A stretch of DNA of 55,034 bases from an uncultured Bacilli bacterium (GCA_944350495.1 CALVOZ010000007.1:1-55034), one strand, 5' to 3'. Positions 41,677-51,804 are shown, numbered from the stretch's first letter. Numbers and translations are program-made. The notes: generated by a model not told the origin, from the sequence alone.

Positions 41677-42258
41677 ATGAAAGAGCCTTGGTTTTATCGA
41701 TTTGCTCGTCCAATAATTTGGATATTTACAAAATTAGTTTTTCGCCCAGTTATTGTTGGAAAAGAAAATATTCCAACTTCTGGCAGTGTAGTTTTAGCCG
41801 GCAATCATACAAATAACTTTGATTGTATTTTGCTAATATCTTGTACTAAACGAACTGTACATTTTTTAGCTAAAAAAGAATTGTTGGATAGTAAATTTAA
41901 ATGGATATTTAAAAATATGGGGATTATTCCAGTTGATCGAAGTAAAAAGGATCATAATGCTTTAAGTAAAGCAATTGAGACACTAAATGAAAATAGAGTT
42001 ATTGGAATATTTCCTGAAGGAACTATTAATCGTACAAAAGATGTAACAATGCCTTTTAAATATGGCGCTGTTAAAATGTGTATGGAGTCATCTGCGACAA
42101 TGGTACCATTTGTCATAACTGGCAAATATAAGCCATTTAGAAAAAGTGTTAGAATTGAATTTTTTAAAAGTTATAAGTTAAAATCGGATATTGAAAAAGA
42201 AAATGTTAAGTTACGTAATATAGTTGAAAGTGGAATAACTAAACAGGAGGAAAGATGA
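41677..42258 (+). CDS. plsC: 1-acyl-sn-glycerol-3-phosphate acyltransferase (PlsC family)
   Basis: 193 residues. Motif I GNHTNNFDCILL (H-x4-D), ending of the second motif GIIPVDRSKKDHNA, and FPEGTINRTKD. Adds the second acyl chain in phosphatidic acid synthesis. The frame opens at 41659, but the -10 box TAAAAT (41648-41653) puts that ATG at the transcription start, so ATG 41677 after GGATGTGAG is chosen. Overlaps the next gene by 4 nt (ATGA). Confidence 0.9.
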   Translation: MKEPWFYRFARPIIWIFTKLVFRPVIVGKENIPTSGSVVLAGNHTNNFDCILLISCTKRTVHFLAKKELLDSKFKWIFKNMGIIPVDRSKKDHNALSKAIETLNENRVIGIFPEGTINRTKDVTMPFKYGAVKMCMESSATMVPFVITGKYKPFRKSVRIEFFKSYKLKSDIEKENVKLRNIVESGITKQEER

Positions 42259-43973
42259 AACTATTTGAAAGATTTAAAAGGAATAAAATGTGGGATAAGT
42301 ATTATACAAAGGAAGAAATGAACTTTGAAATGCCAGAAACGTCAATCTATGGTTTATTCTCAGAGCATGTTGCTAAATATGATAAATTAACTGCAATTGA
42401 ATATTTTGGTAAAACAATTTCTTATCATCATTTAAAAGAGTTAGTTGATAAGTGTGCTAGAGCTTTACAACACGAAGGAATTGGCGAAGATGATGTTGTA
42501 ACAATTTGTATGCCAAATATACCAGAATCATTAATTTCTTTTTTCGCAATTAATAAAATAGGAGCGATTGCCAATATGATTCATCCATTATCAGGTGAAG
42601 AAGAAATTAAACATTATTTATCTAGCACTAATAGTAAAATGCTAATGATGATTGATATTTCTTATGAAAAAGTAAAACAAGTAATAAGCAGTACTAATGT
42701 TAAAAGAGTGGTAGTGGTCTCTGCTAAAGACTCAATGCCATTTTGGTACAGTGTAGGATATTTTGTAACTCAAGGATATAAAGTAAAGCATCCTAAAGGA
42801 GCACGATATATTAGTTGGGAAGACTTTCTGTTAAAGAGTTATCGTGTTCCTAAAAATGTTGGGATTATACGTAAAAAAGATGATATTGCCGCTATTTTAC
42901 ATAGTGGAGGAACAACTGGTAATCCTAAAGGCATTTTGTTAACTAATCAAGCTTTTAATTATATGGCATGTCAAGAAAGATATATTGTTCCAAATGTCAA
43001 AGCAGGTGATTCTGTTTTAGCAATTATGCCTAATTTCCACGGATTTGGTTTAGGAGTATGTTTAGTCGGACCATTATCATTAGGTGCAAGATTGATTATG
43101 ATTCCTCAGTTTAGTGTTAAAACTTTTGGTAAATTAATTACAAAGCATAGACCACAGGTTATCGTTGGTGTTCCAACTTTGTTTGGTGCTGTAATTGATG
43201 CTAAATTAACTAACGAGGATATGTCATATATCAAATATTGCGTTTCTGGTGGTGATTCATTAAGTTTAACAATGTTTGACAGACTAAAAGATTTCTTAAG
43301 AGAACATGGAGCTGGTAATGCTGATGTCTTACAGGGATATGGTATGACTGAATGCTTAGCCGCTTGTTCAGTTATGCGTGGAGCAACTAAAGATATATTT
43401 AGCATTGGTGTTCCTCTATATGGTAATGAAATGAAGATTGTTGTGCCAGGAACTCAAGAAGAGGTTAAACCAGGAGAAACTGGAGAAATTTGTTTAAGTG
43501 GACCAACAGTAATGGTTGGATATTTAAATAATAAAAAAGAAACTAATCAAGTATTACAAATACATAAAGATAAAAAAGTATGGCTACATACTGGTGATGC
43601 AGGATATATGAATGAAGATGGTATTTTCCACTTTGAACTTCGAATTAAGAGAATGATTGTATCATCAGGATATAATATTTATCCAAGTCATATTGAAGAA
43701 GTGTTAGATAGTCATCCCGCTGTATTAAAAAGTACGGTAATTGGTATTCCTCATAAATATAAAATCCAAGTTGCTAAAGCCTACATTGTTTTAGATGAAG
43801 GCTATGAGGATTCTTGGAGTGTTAAAAAAAGCATTAAAGAACATTGTAAAAAGAACTTAGCAGCTTATTCTATACCTTATGAATTTGAATTTAGAAAGTC
43901 ATTACCAACAACACGTTTAGGAAAAGTTAATTTTAAACAATTAGAGGATGAAAATAAGAAAAATGAAAAATAG
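42255..43973 (+). CDS. Acyl-CoA/acyl-acid synthetase (AMP-forming)
   Basis: 572 residues of the ANL superfamily: P-loop ILHSGGTTGNPKGILLTNQA, QGYGMTECLAACSVM, WLHTGDAGYMNEDGIFHFEL and the C-terminal hinge RIKRMIVSSGYNIYPSHIEE. It activates a fatty acid as acyl-AMP and then a thioester. It is wedged between two acyltransferase genes with overlaps on both sides, so it probably feeds exogenous fatty acids into phospholipid (inference). Confidence 0.9.
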   Translation: MKLFERFKRNKMWDKYYTKEEMNFEMPETSIYGLFSEHVAKYDKLTAIEYFGKTISYHHLKELVDKCARALQHEGIGEDDVVTICMPNIPESLISFFAINKIGAIANMIHPLSGEEEIKHYLSSTNSKMLMMIDISYEKVKQVISSTNVKRVVVVSAKDSMPFWYSVGYFVTQGYKVKHPKGARYISWEDFLLKSYRVPKNVGIIRKKDDIAAILHSGGTTGNPKGILLTNQAFNYMACQERYIVPNVKAGDSVLAIMPNFHGFGLGVCLVGPLSLGARLIMIPQFSVKTFGKLITKHRPQVIVGVPTLFGAVIDAKLTNEDMSYIKYCVSGGDSLSLTMFDRLKDFLREHGAGNADVLQGYGMTECLAACSVMRGATKDIFSIGVPLYGNEMKIVVPGTQEEVKPGETGEICLSGPTVMVGYLNNKKETNQVLQIHKDKKVWLHTGDAGYMNEDGIFHFELRIKRMIVSSGYNIYPSHIEEVLDSHPAVLKSTVIGIPHKYKIQVAKAYIVLDEGYEDSWSVKKSIKEHCKKNLAAYSIPYEFEFRKSLPTTRLGKVNFKQLEDENKKNEK

Positions 43974-44787
43974 TAATCAAGGATTTAAAATTTTTAAAGC
44001 AATTTTAGGACCAATCTTTAAGTTATATTATTGTCCCAAGATTGAAAATAAGGAAGTCATTCCAACTGAGGGTCCCATTATTGTCTGCGGACATCATAAA
44101 CATTTATTTGATCAATGTTTACCAATAATGGCTACAAAGCGTGTTTTATACTACATGGCTAAAAAAGAATACTTTGATAATAAAAAAGTAGCATGGTTTT
44201 TTAAAGCTGCTGGATGTATACCAGTTGATCGAAGTAAAAAGGATGAAAATGCTAAGCAGGCAGCATATGATATTTTAAATGGTGGTGGTGCCATTGGAAT
44301 ATTTCCAGAGGGTACACGTAATGCATTGAAAGATGAAAAAATTCAAGAATTATATGATATTTTGAAAATGAAAGACATAATACCTTATAAACAATTTAAA
44401 AAGAATGTTAAAAGAACGAACCCTAAAACTTCACAAATAGAGTTATTAAAAGAGTTGCTTACTAATAAAAAAATAAAATTGAAAGATTTTAGAGCCAATG
44501 TCTACCAGCCAAATAAATATTTAAAGACTTTAGTAAAGAAGAAAGTTATTACTAAAGATACTTACGAAAGATCGATTTTATTGCCACTTAAATTTGGAAC
44601 AGTTTCGATGGCTAAAAAGACTAATGCGACAATTGTTCCATTTGGCATAGTTGGTGATTACAAGTTTAGAAGTAAAAATTTAAAAGCTAAGTTTGGAACT
44701 CCATTTAAAGTTGGAGATATGGATTTAGAGGAAGCTAATAAAAAGTTATTCCAAGAAATAAAAAATTTAATGTTAGAAGAGGATTAG
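43948..44787 (+). CDS. PlsC-family acyltransferase with an inserted helical segment
   Basis: 279 residues. Motif I GHHKHLFD (H50-x4-D55), GCIPVDRSKKDENAKQAA, and FPEGTRN (119-125). The following motif LPLKFGTVSMAKK (212-224) normally comes about 8 residues after EGTRN, as in the gene upstream, but here some 80 residues lie between (126-211), Lys-rich and helical. It overlaps the synthetase gene by 26 nt; ATG 43948 abuts GAGG, and 43963 is an alternative. Confidence 0.87.
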   Translation: MKIRKMKNSNQGFKIFKAILGPIFKLYYCPKIENKEVIPTEGPIIVCGHHKHLFDQCLPIMATKRVLYYMAKKEYFDNKKVAWFFKAAGCIPVDRSKKDENAKQAAYDILNGGGAIGIFPEGTRNALKDEKIQELYDILKMKDIIPYKQFKKNVKRTNPKTSQIELLKELLTNKKIKLKDFRANVYQPNKYLKTLVKKKVITKDTYERSILLPLKFGTVSMAKKTNATIVPFGIVGDYKFRSKNLKAKFGTPFKVGDMDLEEANKKLFQEIKNLMLEED

Positions 44788-44800
44788 ATTCCTCTTTTTT
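44777..44800 (+). terminator. Terminator containing the acyltransferase stop
   Basis: AAGAGGA/TCCTCTT stem with the TAG stop in its 6-nt loop, then T4. Confidence 0.88.
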
Positions 44801-44826
44801 AGTGTATAATTATGGTAGGTGATAAA

Positions 44827-46803
44827 ATGGTAGAGCATATAATTAACTGGAAATTAGAATCAATAAGGAACTTAGTGACTGTAAAACCTGAATTTGCTAA
44901 AGAAGTATTGGGAGATAGTCGAATAAAAAATAAGTTTATTTTTAATGAAAATAAATATGAATTAATTTGGTTAGTCCAAAGTGCTCCAGATGATGGTTTA
45001 CTTGTATTTTTTGATGAAGAAGGAATTTCTTTATTAAAAGCTAGCGATAATTTAATAGATAAAATGAATGCAATTTTAACTTGTGGTAAAGAATACGTTA
45101 ATACTTTATTAACAAAAGATTCTTTTTGCGCAATTATAGTTGATAATTATCGAGCTTTAGATGTGTTTTTGTCTTCTTTAATGACAACTGGCTCTATTAA
45201 CTTTGCAAAATATATTAAAGATAATAAGCCGGAACTTTTGAATAATACTATCTTAAGTTTTTCTTCTTCTGCCCAAAAAGAAGTTATTAAAGAGTTAGAT
45301 TTACCGGTAAGTATAAAAAGAGAAATACTGCCAAGTTTATCAAAAAAAGCTATTGAATATATTTTAGATGAAGACGTTGGAACTATTCATTTAGTTGACT
45401 ATCGCTTTATCGTTTTATATCATATGATTTGTAGTGGATGTGAAATTCCTCAATCTCATTTAATGGAAAAAGAGTTTTTAGATAAAATAACAACAATTAG
45501 TAGTGTAAAAGATTATCGTTTTTTTATAAATGCTCTAGGGAAAAATAATGATGTTGATTTATTAGAACAAAAAAGAAGAGAATATTATGAAACAGAAATA
45601 AAAAGTTATAATCCAACTACGAAAATGTTAAAACGTTATTATGATTTCTATCTTGAACTATGCCAAATGATGGAAGAAGAAAAATTTTGTGATGAACTTA
45701 TAACTAAAAAGTTTTTCAATTTTTATGGAACTAGTATAGATGAGTGGAATATCTTAACAAAGGTTAATGAACTTTTAAGTAGTAAAGATAAACAAGGATT
45801 AGAACAATTTTTAATTAATGAAAGTAATTTTCAATTAAGTAATATGATTATAGATTATCATTTTAAAGAGGTACCATATAATTTCTTTGTTGATGTTAAA
45901 CAGTTGTTACACTTTCAAGAAGGAAAAGATCGTACTATTTCCGATGAATATTTAAAAATGTACCAACAATTGATTAATGTTGATAATTTAGGTTATGATG
46001 AAAAACTAAGTTTACATCAAAGACTAAGTCAAGATAATTTTGAAGAAATTCACTATGATGTATTCCGTGAGACAAAAGATAAAATAGCCAGCTTAATAAA
46101 ACAAAAAATGTTAACATTCGATTCAGTAAAAAAATTTCAAAACAGTGAGTTAAGTGATAAATTAGGTGTACCTATTTATATTTTAGATGGTGACGAATTT
46201 TACGCATTTGTTAAAGCTACAGCTATTAATAAGAATCAATTATTGGATCCTAGATACATGGTATCAACTGTAGACGGTGGTTCATATTCTTTAGATGGTT
46301 CTAAAAAATTAAAAACATATATGGATCCTAGAACAGTCTATAATTTAATATTTGGCGATTTTCCCGAATCACAAATAGTTCATATGTATACTGTTGATTC
46401 ATATTCCAAATATTCTAGAACTTATGGTGGCTCAGCTACTCCGAGAGTTTATGAATTATATGGTCCTGAAGAGTTTGTTGAGAAAAGTCTAGATTATAAT
46501 GAAATAGTACTGGCTCAAAAGAATATGCGACGTCGTGATGATGAATTAAATGAATCATTAGACTTACCTAAATTAATGGGTATATATTGTTATGATGAAA
46601 TTAGTGAAAATGATGTTTTGAGTGCTCGAGAATTGGGGATAGGAATAGTCTTAGTTAAGACTAATTGCTATACAGTCAAGACAGAGAATAAAAGGAAAAT
46701 GGCTGACACTTTAGTTCTAGGTTATGGAGAGCGGTATACTGCTGAGGTTGATTATTTGAATGATATATCGGCAGATGATATGATTAATAGGCGAAATAAA
46801 TAA
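44827..46803 (+). CDS. Large cytoplasmic protein of unknown function
   Basis: 658 residues, no signal or membrane helix. The N-terminal two-thirds are helical with repeat-like spacing, e.g. IKELDLPVSIKREILPSLSK then KAIEYILDEDV. The last 200 residues look like a separate alpha/beta unit: LGVPIYILDGDEFYAFVKAT, RTYGGSATPRVYELYGPEEF, then KLMGIYCYDEISENDVLSAR and LGIGIVLVKTNCY. I recall such C-terminal blocks in uncharacterised Bacilli proteins, but no function. ATG 44827 follows TATAAT (44805-44810) and AGGTGAT; the ATG at 44812 lies before that site and is rejected. Confidence 0.75.
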   Translation: MVEHIINWKLESIRNLVTVKPEFAKEVLGDSRIKNKFIFNENKYELIWLVQSAPDDGLLVFFDEEGISLLKASDNLIDKMNAILTCGKEYVNTLLTKDSFCAIIVDNYRALDVFLSSLMTTGSINFAKYIKDNKPELLNNTILSFSSSAQKEVIKELDLPVSIKREILPSLSKKAIEYILDEDVGTIHLVDYRFIVLYHMICSGCEIPQSHLMEKEFLDKITTISSVKDYRFFINALGKNNDVDLLEQKRREYYETEIKSYNPTTKMLKRYYDFYLELCQMMEEEKFCDELITKKFFNFYGTSIDEWNILTKVNELLSSKDKQGLEQFLINESNFQLSNMIIDYHFKEVPYNFFVDVKQLLHFQEGKDRTISDEYLKMYQQLINVDNLGYDEKLSLHQRLSQDNFEEIHYDVFRETKDKIASLIKQKMLTFDSVKKFQNSELSDKLGVPIYILDGDEFYAFVKATAINKNQLLDPRYMVSTVDGGSYSLDGSKKLKTYMDPRTVYNLIFGDFPESQIVHMYTVDSYSKYSRTYGGSATPRVYELYGPEEFVEKSLDYNEIVLAQKNMRRRDDELNESLDLPKLMGIYCYDEISENDVLSARELGIGIVLVKTNCYTVKTENKRKMADTLVLGYGERYTAEVDYLNDISADDMINRRNK

Positions 46804-46831
46804 TTTTTAATAATATTTTAAAGAAAAAAAC

Positions 46832-46860
46832 TTGAAATTTATTAATAATAAATATATATT
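46832..46860 (+). promoter_or_regulatory. Promoter of the RDD gene
   Basis: TTGAAA (46832-46837), 17 bp, TATATT (46855-46860), 17 nt before the ATG at 46878 with AGGTGAT between. Confidence 0.8.
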
Positions 46861-46877
46861 GGACATAGGTGATAAAA

Positions 46878-47651
46878 ATGAGTAATGCTTTTAAAAGACT
46901 AGGAGCATATTTCCTAGATATGATAATTATATACTTTATAGCCGCCTTTATTTCCTCTATTGTATTAGTTATAAGCGGTAAGGATAATCAGTTTTTAACT
47001 AAATTTGATCAATACAATACTTTTGAAATAGAGACAAATGAATTTAAAAATTTATTAAATGATTCATATTCAGATAATAAAATTACTGAGGATGAATATA
47101 ATAAATTAGTTAAAGAATATATTGATTTAACATCCGATTATAAAGTTTCTGATATTGGTTTAGAAGAGTACTATAAAGATTTTAAAATAACTAAAAAAGA
47201 GTTTAATCAAATAAGTGCTAATGTGGAAAATAATTATAATGATATTAGTCCTAAACTATTTTATGCTATTTCTAAAATGAATGTATTTAATACTATATGT
47301 TCTATTGTTTTGTCTTTGCTTTATTTTGTAGTTTTTGCTTATTTAATGAAAGGACAAACAATTGGAAAGAAGATTTTTAAATTTAGAGTAGTATCTAATG
47401 ATGATTCTAGAGCATCAATTAATCAGTTGTTGTTAAGAACTTTAGTAATTACTGATGTTATTTGGGGTTTATTAAGAATTTATTGCTTAATGACAATGAA
47501 TGAATATGGATATCAAAATGTGGTATTTTTCTTAAACTCAATGATATATTATATATTATTTATATCATTACTATTTATGTTATATCGTAAAGATAGAAGA
47601 GCATTACAAGATTTATTTGCAAATACTAAAGTAATTGAGGAGAAAAAATAA
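46878..47651 (+). CDS. RDD family membrane protein
   Basis: 257 residues. FKRLGAYFLDMIIIYFIAAF opens the RDD fold (Arg and Asp of the name), KGQTIGKKIFKFRVVSNDD is the conserved middle, and RRALQDLFANTKVI the end. About 95 charged residues sit between the first and second membrane segments, longer than the usual loop. Function unknown; some RDD proteins affect ion or envelope transport. Two nt from the next gene. Confidence 0.85.
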   Translation: MSNAFKRLGAYFLDMIIIYFIAAFISSIVLVISGKDNQFLTKFDQYNTFEIETNEFKNLLNDSYSDNKITEDEYNKLVKEYIDLTSDYKVSDIGLEEYYKDFKITKKEFNQISANVENNYNDISPKLFYAISKMNVFNTICSIVLSLLYFVVFAYLMKGQTIGKKIFKFRVVSNDDSRASINQLLLRTLVITDVIWGLLRIYCLMTMNEYGYQNVVFFLNSMIYYILFISLLFMLYRKDRRALQDLFANTKVIEEKK

Positions 47652-47653
47652 AT

Positions 47654-48118
47654 ATGAGCAAATGGCAAAATCGACTATATAATTTTTTCTATGGTAGATA
47701 TGGTACAGATGAATTATATCAATTTAACTTAATTGTATATTTAATTTTATTATTTATAAATATATTTTTTAATAGTATGATTCTTTTCGCTATTGAATTA
47801 ATTCTTATTACATTTACTTTTTATCGAGTTCTATCAAGAAATGTTAAGAGGAGAACAAAAGAGAATAAATTCTATTTAAAAATTAAAAACAATATATTTA
47901 ATCAATTTATTTTAATGAAAAGAAAGTGGAAAGATCGTAATACTCATATGTATAAAAAATGTATTCATTGTAAAACGGTATTAAGATTGCCACTAAAAAA
48001 AGGTGTTCATACAGTAAAATGTCCGAATTGCAAGAAACGATTTGAAGTTAAGTGTCGACGTGATGAAAAAATTCAAGTTGAAGTTATTAAAAAGAAGAGT
48101 AATTTAAAAGAGTCGTAA
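47654..48118 (+). CDS. Membrane protein with C-terminal zinc ribbon
   Basis: 154 residues: two membrane segments (about 25-65), a basic region and a zinc ribbon KCIHCKTVLRLPLKKGVHTV then KCPNCKKRFEVKC (C-x2-C ... C-x2-C). Probably a membrane-anchored nucleic-acid or protein binder; the family is not recognised further. Cotranscribed with the RDD gene. Confidence 0.75.
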   Translation: MSKWQNRLYNFFYGRYGTDELYQFNLIVYLILLFINIFFNSMILFAIELILITFTFYRVLSRNVKRRTKENKFYLKIKNNIFNQFILMKRKWKDRNTHMYKKCIHCKTVLRLPLKKGVHTVKCPNCKKRFEVKCRRDEKIQVEVIKKKSNLKES

Positions 48119-48187
48119 GACTTTTTTTTATAATAAATTCAATTATATTATTTAAACATATATGATATAATTTTATTGGGTGATGAT

Positions 48188-49033
48188 ATGTCAAAAGTTG
48201 GTTTAGTTTTAGAAGGTGGCGCCATGAGAGGCCTTTATACCGCTGGCGTTTTAGATACAATGCTTGACAATAAAATTAAAGTAGATGCAATTATTGGGGT
48301 ATCAGCCGGAGCCTTATTTGGGTGTAATTATATATCCAAACAAAAAGGAAGAGTATTAAGATATAATTTAAGATATTTGAATGACCCTAGATATATAAGT
48401 ATAAAATCATTTATAAAAACAGGAAATATTATTGGTACAGATTTTGCTTACTATGAGTTACCACAAAAATTAGATATTTTTGATAATAAAAAGTTTATGA
48501 AATCAAAGACTAAATTTTATTTAACAGTTACTAATGTTGAAACTGGTGAAGCAGAATATATAAGAATAACAGATTGTGTTAAACAAATTGAATATTTTCG
48601 TGCAACTTCAGCAATGCCATATTTAAGTAAAATAGTTGAAATAGATGAAAAGAAATATTTAGATGGAGCAATAGCAGATAGTATACCTGTAAAAAAGTGT
48701 TTAGAAATGGGCTATGATAAAGTAATTGTTATTTTAACAAGACCAATTACATATCGTCGAAGTAAACCTAATAAGATATTAGCTAAGGTTGGATATAAGA
48801 AATATCCAAAATTTAAAAATGCCTTTAATACAAGATATATTAGATATAATAAAACAGTTGAAGATATTATTAAGATGGAAGAAAATAAAGAAATAATAGT
48901 AATAAGACCATCTATTAATTATCCAGTTAAACGCTTAGAAAAAGATTTAACAAAAATTCAAGGTATATATGATTTAGGAGTTAAAGACTGTAAAAACAAG
49001 ATGAAAGAATTAAAAAAATATTTAGAGGTGTAA
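48188..49033 (+). CDS. Patatin-like phospholipase
   Basis: 281 residues with the patatin Ser-Asp dyad: oxyanion LEGGAMRGLYTAG, nucleophile elbow GVSAGALFG and YLDGAIADSIPVKK. Acts on membrane or exogenous lipids. TATAAT (48166-48171) is 16 nt before the ATG; a TTG at 48176 is in frame but lies in the ribosome-binding site. One nt from the next gene. Confidence 0.92.
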   Translation: MSKVGLVLEGGAMRGLYTAGVLDTMLDNKIKVDAIIGVSAGALFGCNYISKQKGRVLRYNLRYLNDPRYISIKSFIKTGNIIGTDFAYYELPQKLDIFDNKKFMKSKTKFYLTVTNVETGEAEYIRITDCVKQIEYFRATSAMPYLSKIVEIDEKKYLDGAIADSIPVKKCLEMGYDKVIVILTRPITYRRSKPNKILAKVGYKKYPKFKNAFNTRYIRYNKTVEDIIKMEENKEIIVIRPSINYPVKRLEKDLTKIQGIYDLGVKDCKNKMKELKKYLEV

Positions 49034-49034
49034 T

Positions 49035-50222
49035 ATGAAAGTAGGAATTATTGGTGGTGGCGCATCCGGTGTATTAGCCGCAATATATGCTAAAAAAAGA
49101 AATGATGAAGTCGTTATTTTTGAACGCAATAAAGAATGCTGCAAAAAAATATTAGTAACTGGTAATGGAAGATGTAACTATTGGAATGAAGATCAAGATT
49201 TGAGCCATTATCAAAGTACAACTCCTGAACTTTTAAGTGAATTTTTTAATATAGATTATGAAGTATTAAATTTTTTTAAACATTTAGGGATTGTTCCTAA
49301 AATAAAAAATGGATATTATTATCCATTTTCCAATCAAGCTAGTACTATTAAAAATGCTTTGCTAAATGAATTAAAAGATATAGAAGTTAAAAATAATTAT
49401 TTAGTAACAAGAATAGAAAAATTAGCTAAAGGTTTTAATGTCATTAGTGATAATGAAACTATTTATGTTGACAAATTAGTTTTAGCAACAGGTTCCTATG
49501 CTGCACCTAAAACAGGTTCTGATGGAATGGGTTATAAATTTCTTGAAAAATTAGGCCATACAATTATTAAACCATTACCATCATTAGTTCAATTAAAGGG
49601 TTATGAAAAATATTTTAGAATTTGGACTGGGGTTAGGACTGATGCTAAAGTATCACTTTTTATCAACCAGCAATTAGTAAGAGAAGAAATAGGCGAATTG
49701 CAATTAACTAACTACGGCTTAAGTGGCATTTGTATCTTTAACTTATCTAATGCTGCTGCAAGAGCTTTAGATAATAAATTAGAAGTAGAAGTTAATATTA
49801 ATTTTATGCCATTCATAGATATTGATTATAAGAAATGGTTTATTAAACAAACCACAATAACCAATAAGAAAATAAAAGAATTACTATTGTCTATTCTAAA
49901 TGAAAAAATAGTTGAAGTAATATTTCAAGTACCAAATAAATTGTTTACAAATTTAACAGAAGCAGAACAAAATAAAATCATTAATTTATGTACAAATTTT
50001 AAAATAAAAATAACTGGTACAAATACTTTTAATGAAGCTCAAGTATGCAGTGGGGGAATTAGTATTAAGGAAATTGATTTGCAGACAATGGAATCAAAAT
50101 TAGTCAAAGACTTATATGTAACAGGTGAGTTATTAGATATTACAGGGGATTGTGGAGGATATAATTTAAGCATAGCATGGATAAGTGGTATTAAAGCAGG
50201 ATTAGGTGTTGCGAATGATTAG
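49035..50222 (+). CDS. HI0933/BaiN-family flavoprotein
   Basis: 395 residues. FAD site VGIIGGGASGVLAAIYAKK, KKILVTGNGRCNYWNED, LATGSYAAPKTGSDGMGYKF, and closing GGYNLSIAWISGIKAG. Members are NAD(P)H-linked oxidoreductases of mostly unknown substrate. Directly precedes another flavoprotein gene with an 8-nt overlap (50215-50222). Confidence 0.92.
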   Translation: MKVGIIGGGASGVLAAIYAKKRNDEVVIFERNKECCKKILVTGNGRCNYWNEDQDLSHYQSTTPELLSEFFNIDYEVLNFFKHLGIVPKIKNGYYYPFSNQASTIKNALLNELKDIEVKNNYLVTRIEKLAKGFNVISDNETIYVDKLVLATGSYAAPKTGSDGMGYKFLEKLGHTIIKPLPSLVQLKGYEKYFRIWTGVRTDAKVSLFINQQLVREEIGELQLTNYGLSGICIFNLSNAAARALDNKLEVEVNINFMPFIDIDYKKWFIKQTTITNKKIKELLLSILNEKIVEVIFQVPNKLFTNLTEAEQNKIINLCTNFKIKITGTNTFNEAQVCSGGISIKEIDLQTMESKLVKDLYVTGELLDITGDCGGYNLSIAWISGIKAGLGVAND

Positions 50223-51804
50223 ATTAAGACAAGTAAAAGTTCAATTGGATAAAAGAGATAATCTTTTAAAGAAAGTATCACAACTATTAAAAATTAAAGA
50301 GATAGATATTTTAAGTTATAAAATATCTAAAGAATCTATTGATGCAAGACACAATAATATTTTACTTATTTATGAAATAGATGTTGAAGTTAAAAATGAA
50401 GATTATATTTTAAGTAAAACAAATAGTAAAGATATATTTAAAGCGCCTGATGAATCTTTTAAATTCGCTATAACAGGTACTAATGAATTACTAGAACGGC
50501 CAGTAATTATTGGTGCTGGTCCAGCAGGTTTATTCTGTGCTTATATTTTAGCTGAATATGGATATAAACCATTAATTATTGAACGTGGTGAACAAGTAGA
50601 AGATAGAGTAAAAACTATTCAAAAATTTTGGGATAATGGAATATTAAACGCTAATTCGAATGTTCAGTTTGGTGAAGGAGGAGCTGGGACATTTTCTGAT
50701 GGCAAATTAAATACGCTTGTTAAAGATAAAGAATTTATTGGAAAGAAAGTATTTGAAATATTTGTTGAAAATGGTGCTCCAGAAGAAATTATGTATTTAA
50801 ATAAACCCCATATTGGAACAGATATTTTAAGAAGAGTTATTATCAGTATTAGAAAAAAGATCATTATTATGGGTGGAGAATTTTTATATAATAGTTGTCT
50901 AAATGATATTGAAATAGATAATAATACTTTAAAATCTATTATAGTTAATGACCAAAAAATAAAATGTTCTAATTTAATTTTGGCAATAGGTCATAGTGCA
51001 CGTGATACGTTTAAAATGTTATTTGATAAAGGAATAAAGATGGAAGGTAAACCATTTGCTGTAGGCCTTCGAATTGAGCATCCACAACAAATGATTAATA
51101 AATCACAGTATGGCATGGATAGTCATCCTTATTTGAAGGCTGCTAGCTATAAATTAACATATAAAGCATCAAATGGAAGAGGTGTATATTCTTTTTGTAT
51201 GTGTCCAGGAGGATATGTTGTCAATGCTTCAAGTGAGGAGAATAGATTAGTTGTAAATGGTATGAGTAATTATGCTAGAGAATCTAAGAATGCCAATAGT
51301 GCTTTAGTAGTAACAGTAACTCCTCGTGATTTTGGTGATCATCCATTATCAGGAATAGAATATCAACGAAATTTAGAATCATTAGCGTATAGACTTGGTA
51401 AAGGAAGTATACCAGTTCAATTATATAAAGACTTTAAAAATAATGTTGTAACAAATAAATTAGGAAACATAAAAGTATTGACTAAAGGAAATTACACATT
51501 AACCAATTTAAGAGACATGCTTCCAACTTACATAAGTGAATCATTACTTGAGGCAATACCTTATTTTGGTAAAAAGATTAAAGGATTTGATTGTGATGAT
51601 GCTATTTTATTAGGAATTGAAAGTAGAACTTCATCACCAATAAAAATAGTTAGAGATATAAATTATGAATCATCAATTAAAGGAATATATCCAATTGGTG
51701 AAGGAGCAGGTTATGCTGGGGGAATTACAACTTCCGCTATCGATGGTGTTAAAATGGCTAAAGTATTTGCTTCAATTTATATACCAATTATAAATAAAAG
51801 ATAA
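50215..51804 (+). CDS. COG2509-type FAD-dependent dehydrogenase
   Basis: 529 residues. RPVIIGAGPAGLFCAYILAE, SNVQFGEGGAGTFSDGKLNT, and PIGEGAGYAGGITTSAIDGV are diagnostic of COG2509, uncharacterised FAD enzymes. The chosen ATG 50215 has AGGTG 6 nt before it; GTG 50206 overlaps that site. Its N-terminal 80 residues form a small domain found in this group. Confidence 0.92.
   Translation: MIRLRQVKVQLDKRDNLLKKVSQLLKIKEIDILSYKISKESIDARHNNILLIYEIDVEVKNEDYILSKTNSKDIFKAPDESFKFAITGTNELLERPVIIGAGPAGLFCAYILAEYGYKPLIIERGEQVEDRVKTIQKFWDNGILNANSNVQFGEGGAGTFSDGKLNTLVKDKEFIGKKVFEIFVENGAPEEIMYLNKPHIGTDILRRVIISIRKKIIIMGGEFLYNSCLNDIEIDNNTLKSIIVNDQKIKCSNLILAIGHSARDTFKMLFDKGIKMEGKPFAVGLRIEHPQQMINKSQYGMDSHPYLKAASYKLTYKASNGRGVYSFCMCPGGYVVNASSEENRLVVNGMSNYARESKNANSALVVTVTPRDFGDHPLSGIEYQRNLESLAYRLGKGSIPVQLYKDFKNNVVTNKLGNIKVLTKGNYTLTNLRDMLPTYISESLLEAIPYFGKKIKGFDCDDAILLGIESRTSSPIKIVRDINYESSIKGIYPIGEGAGYAGGITTSAIDGVKMAKVFASIYIPIINKR

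Noticed and set aside
43106..43405. 99-residue minus-strand ORF
   Set aside because: Antisense to the acyl synthetase core, without its own ribosome-binding site.
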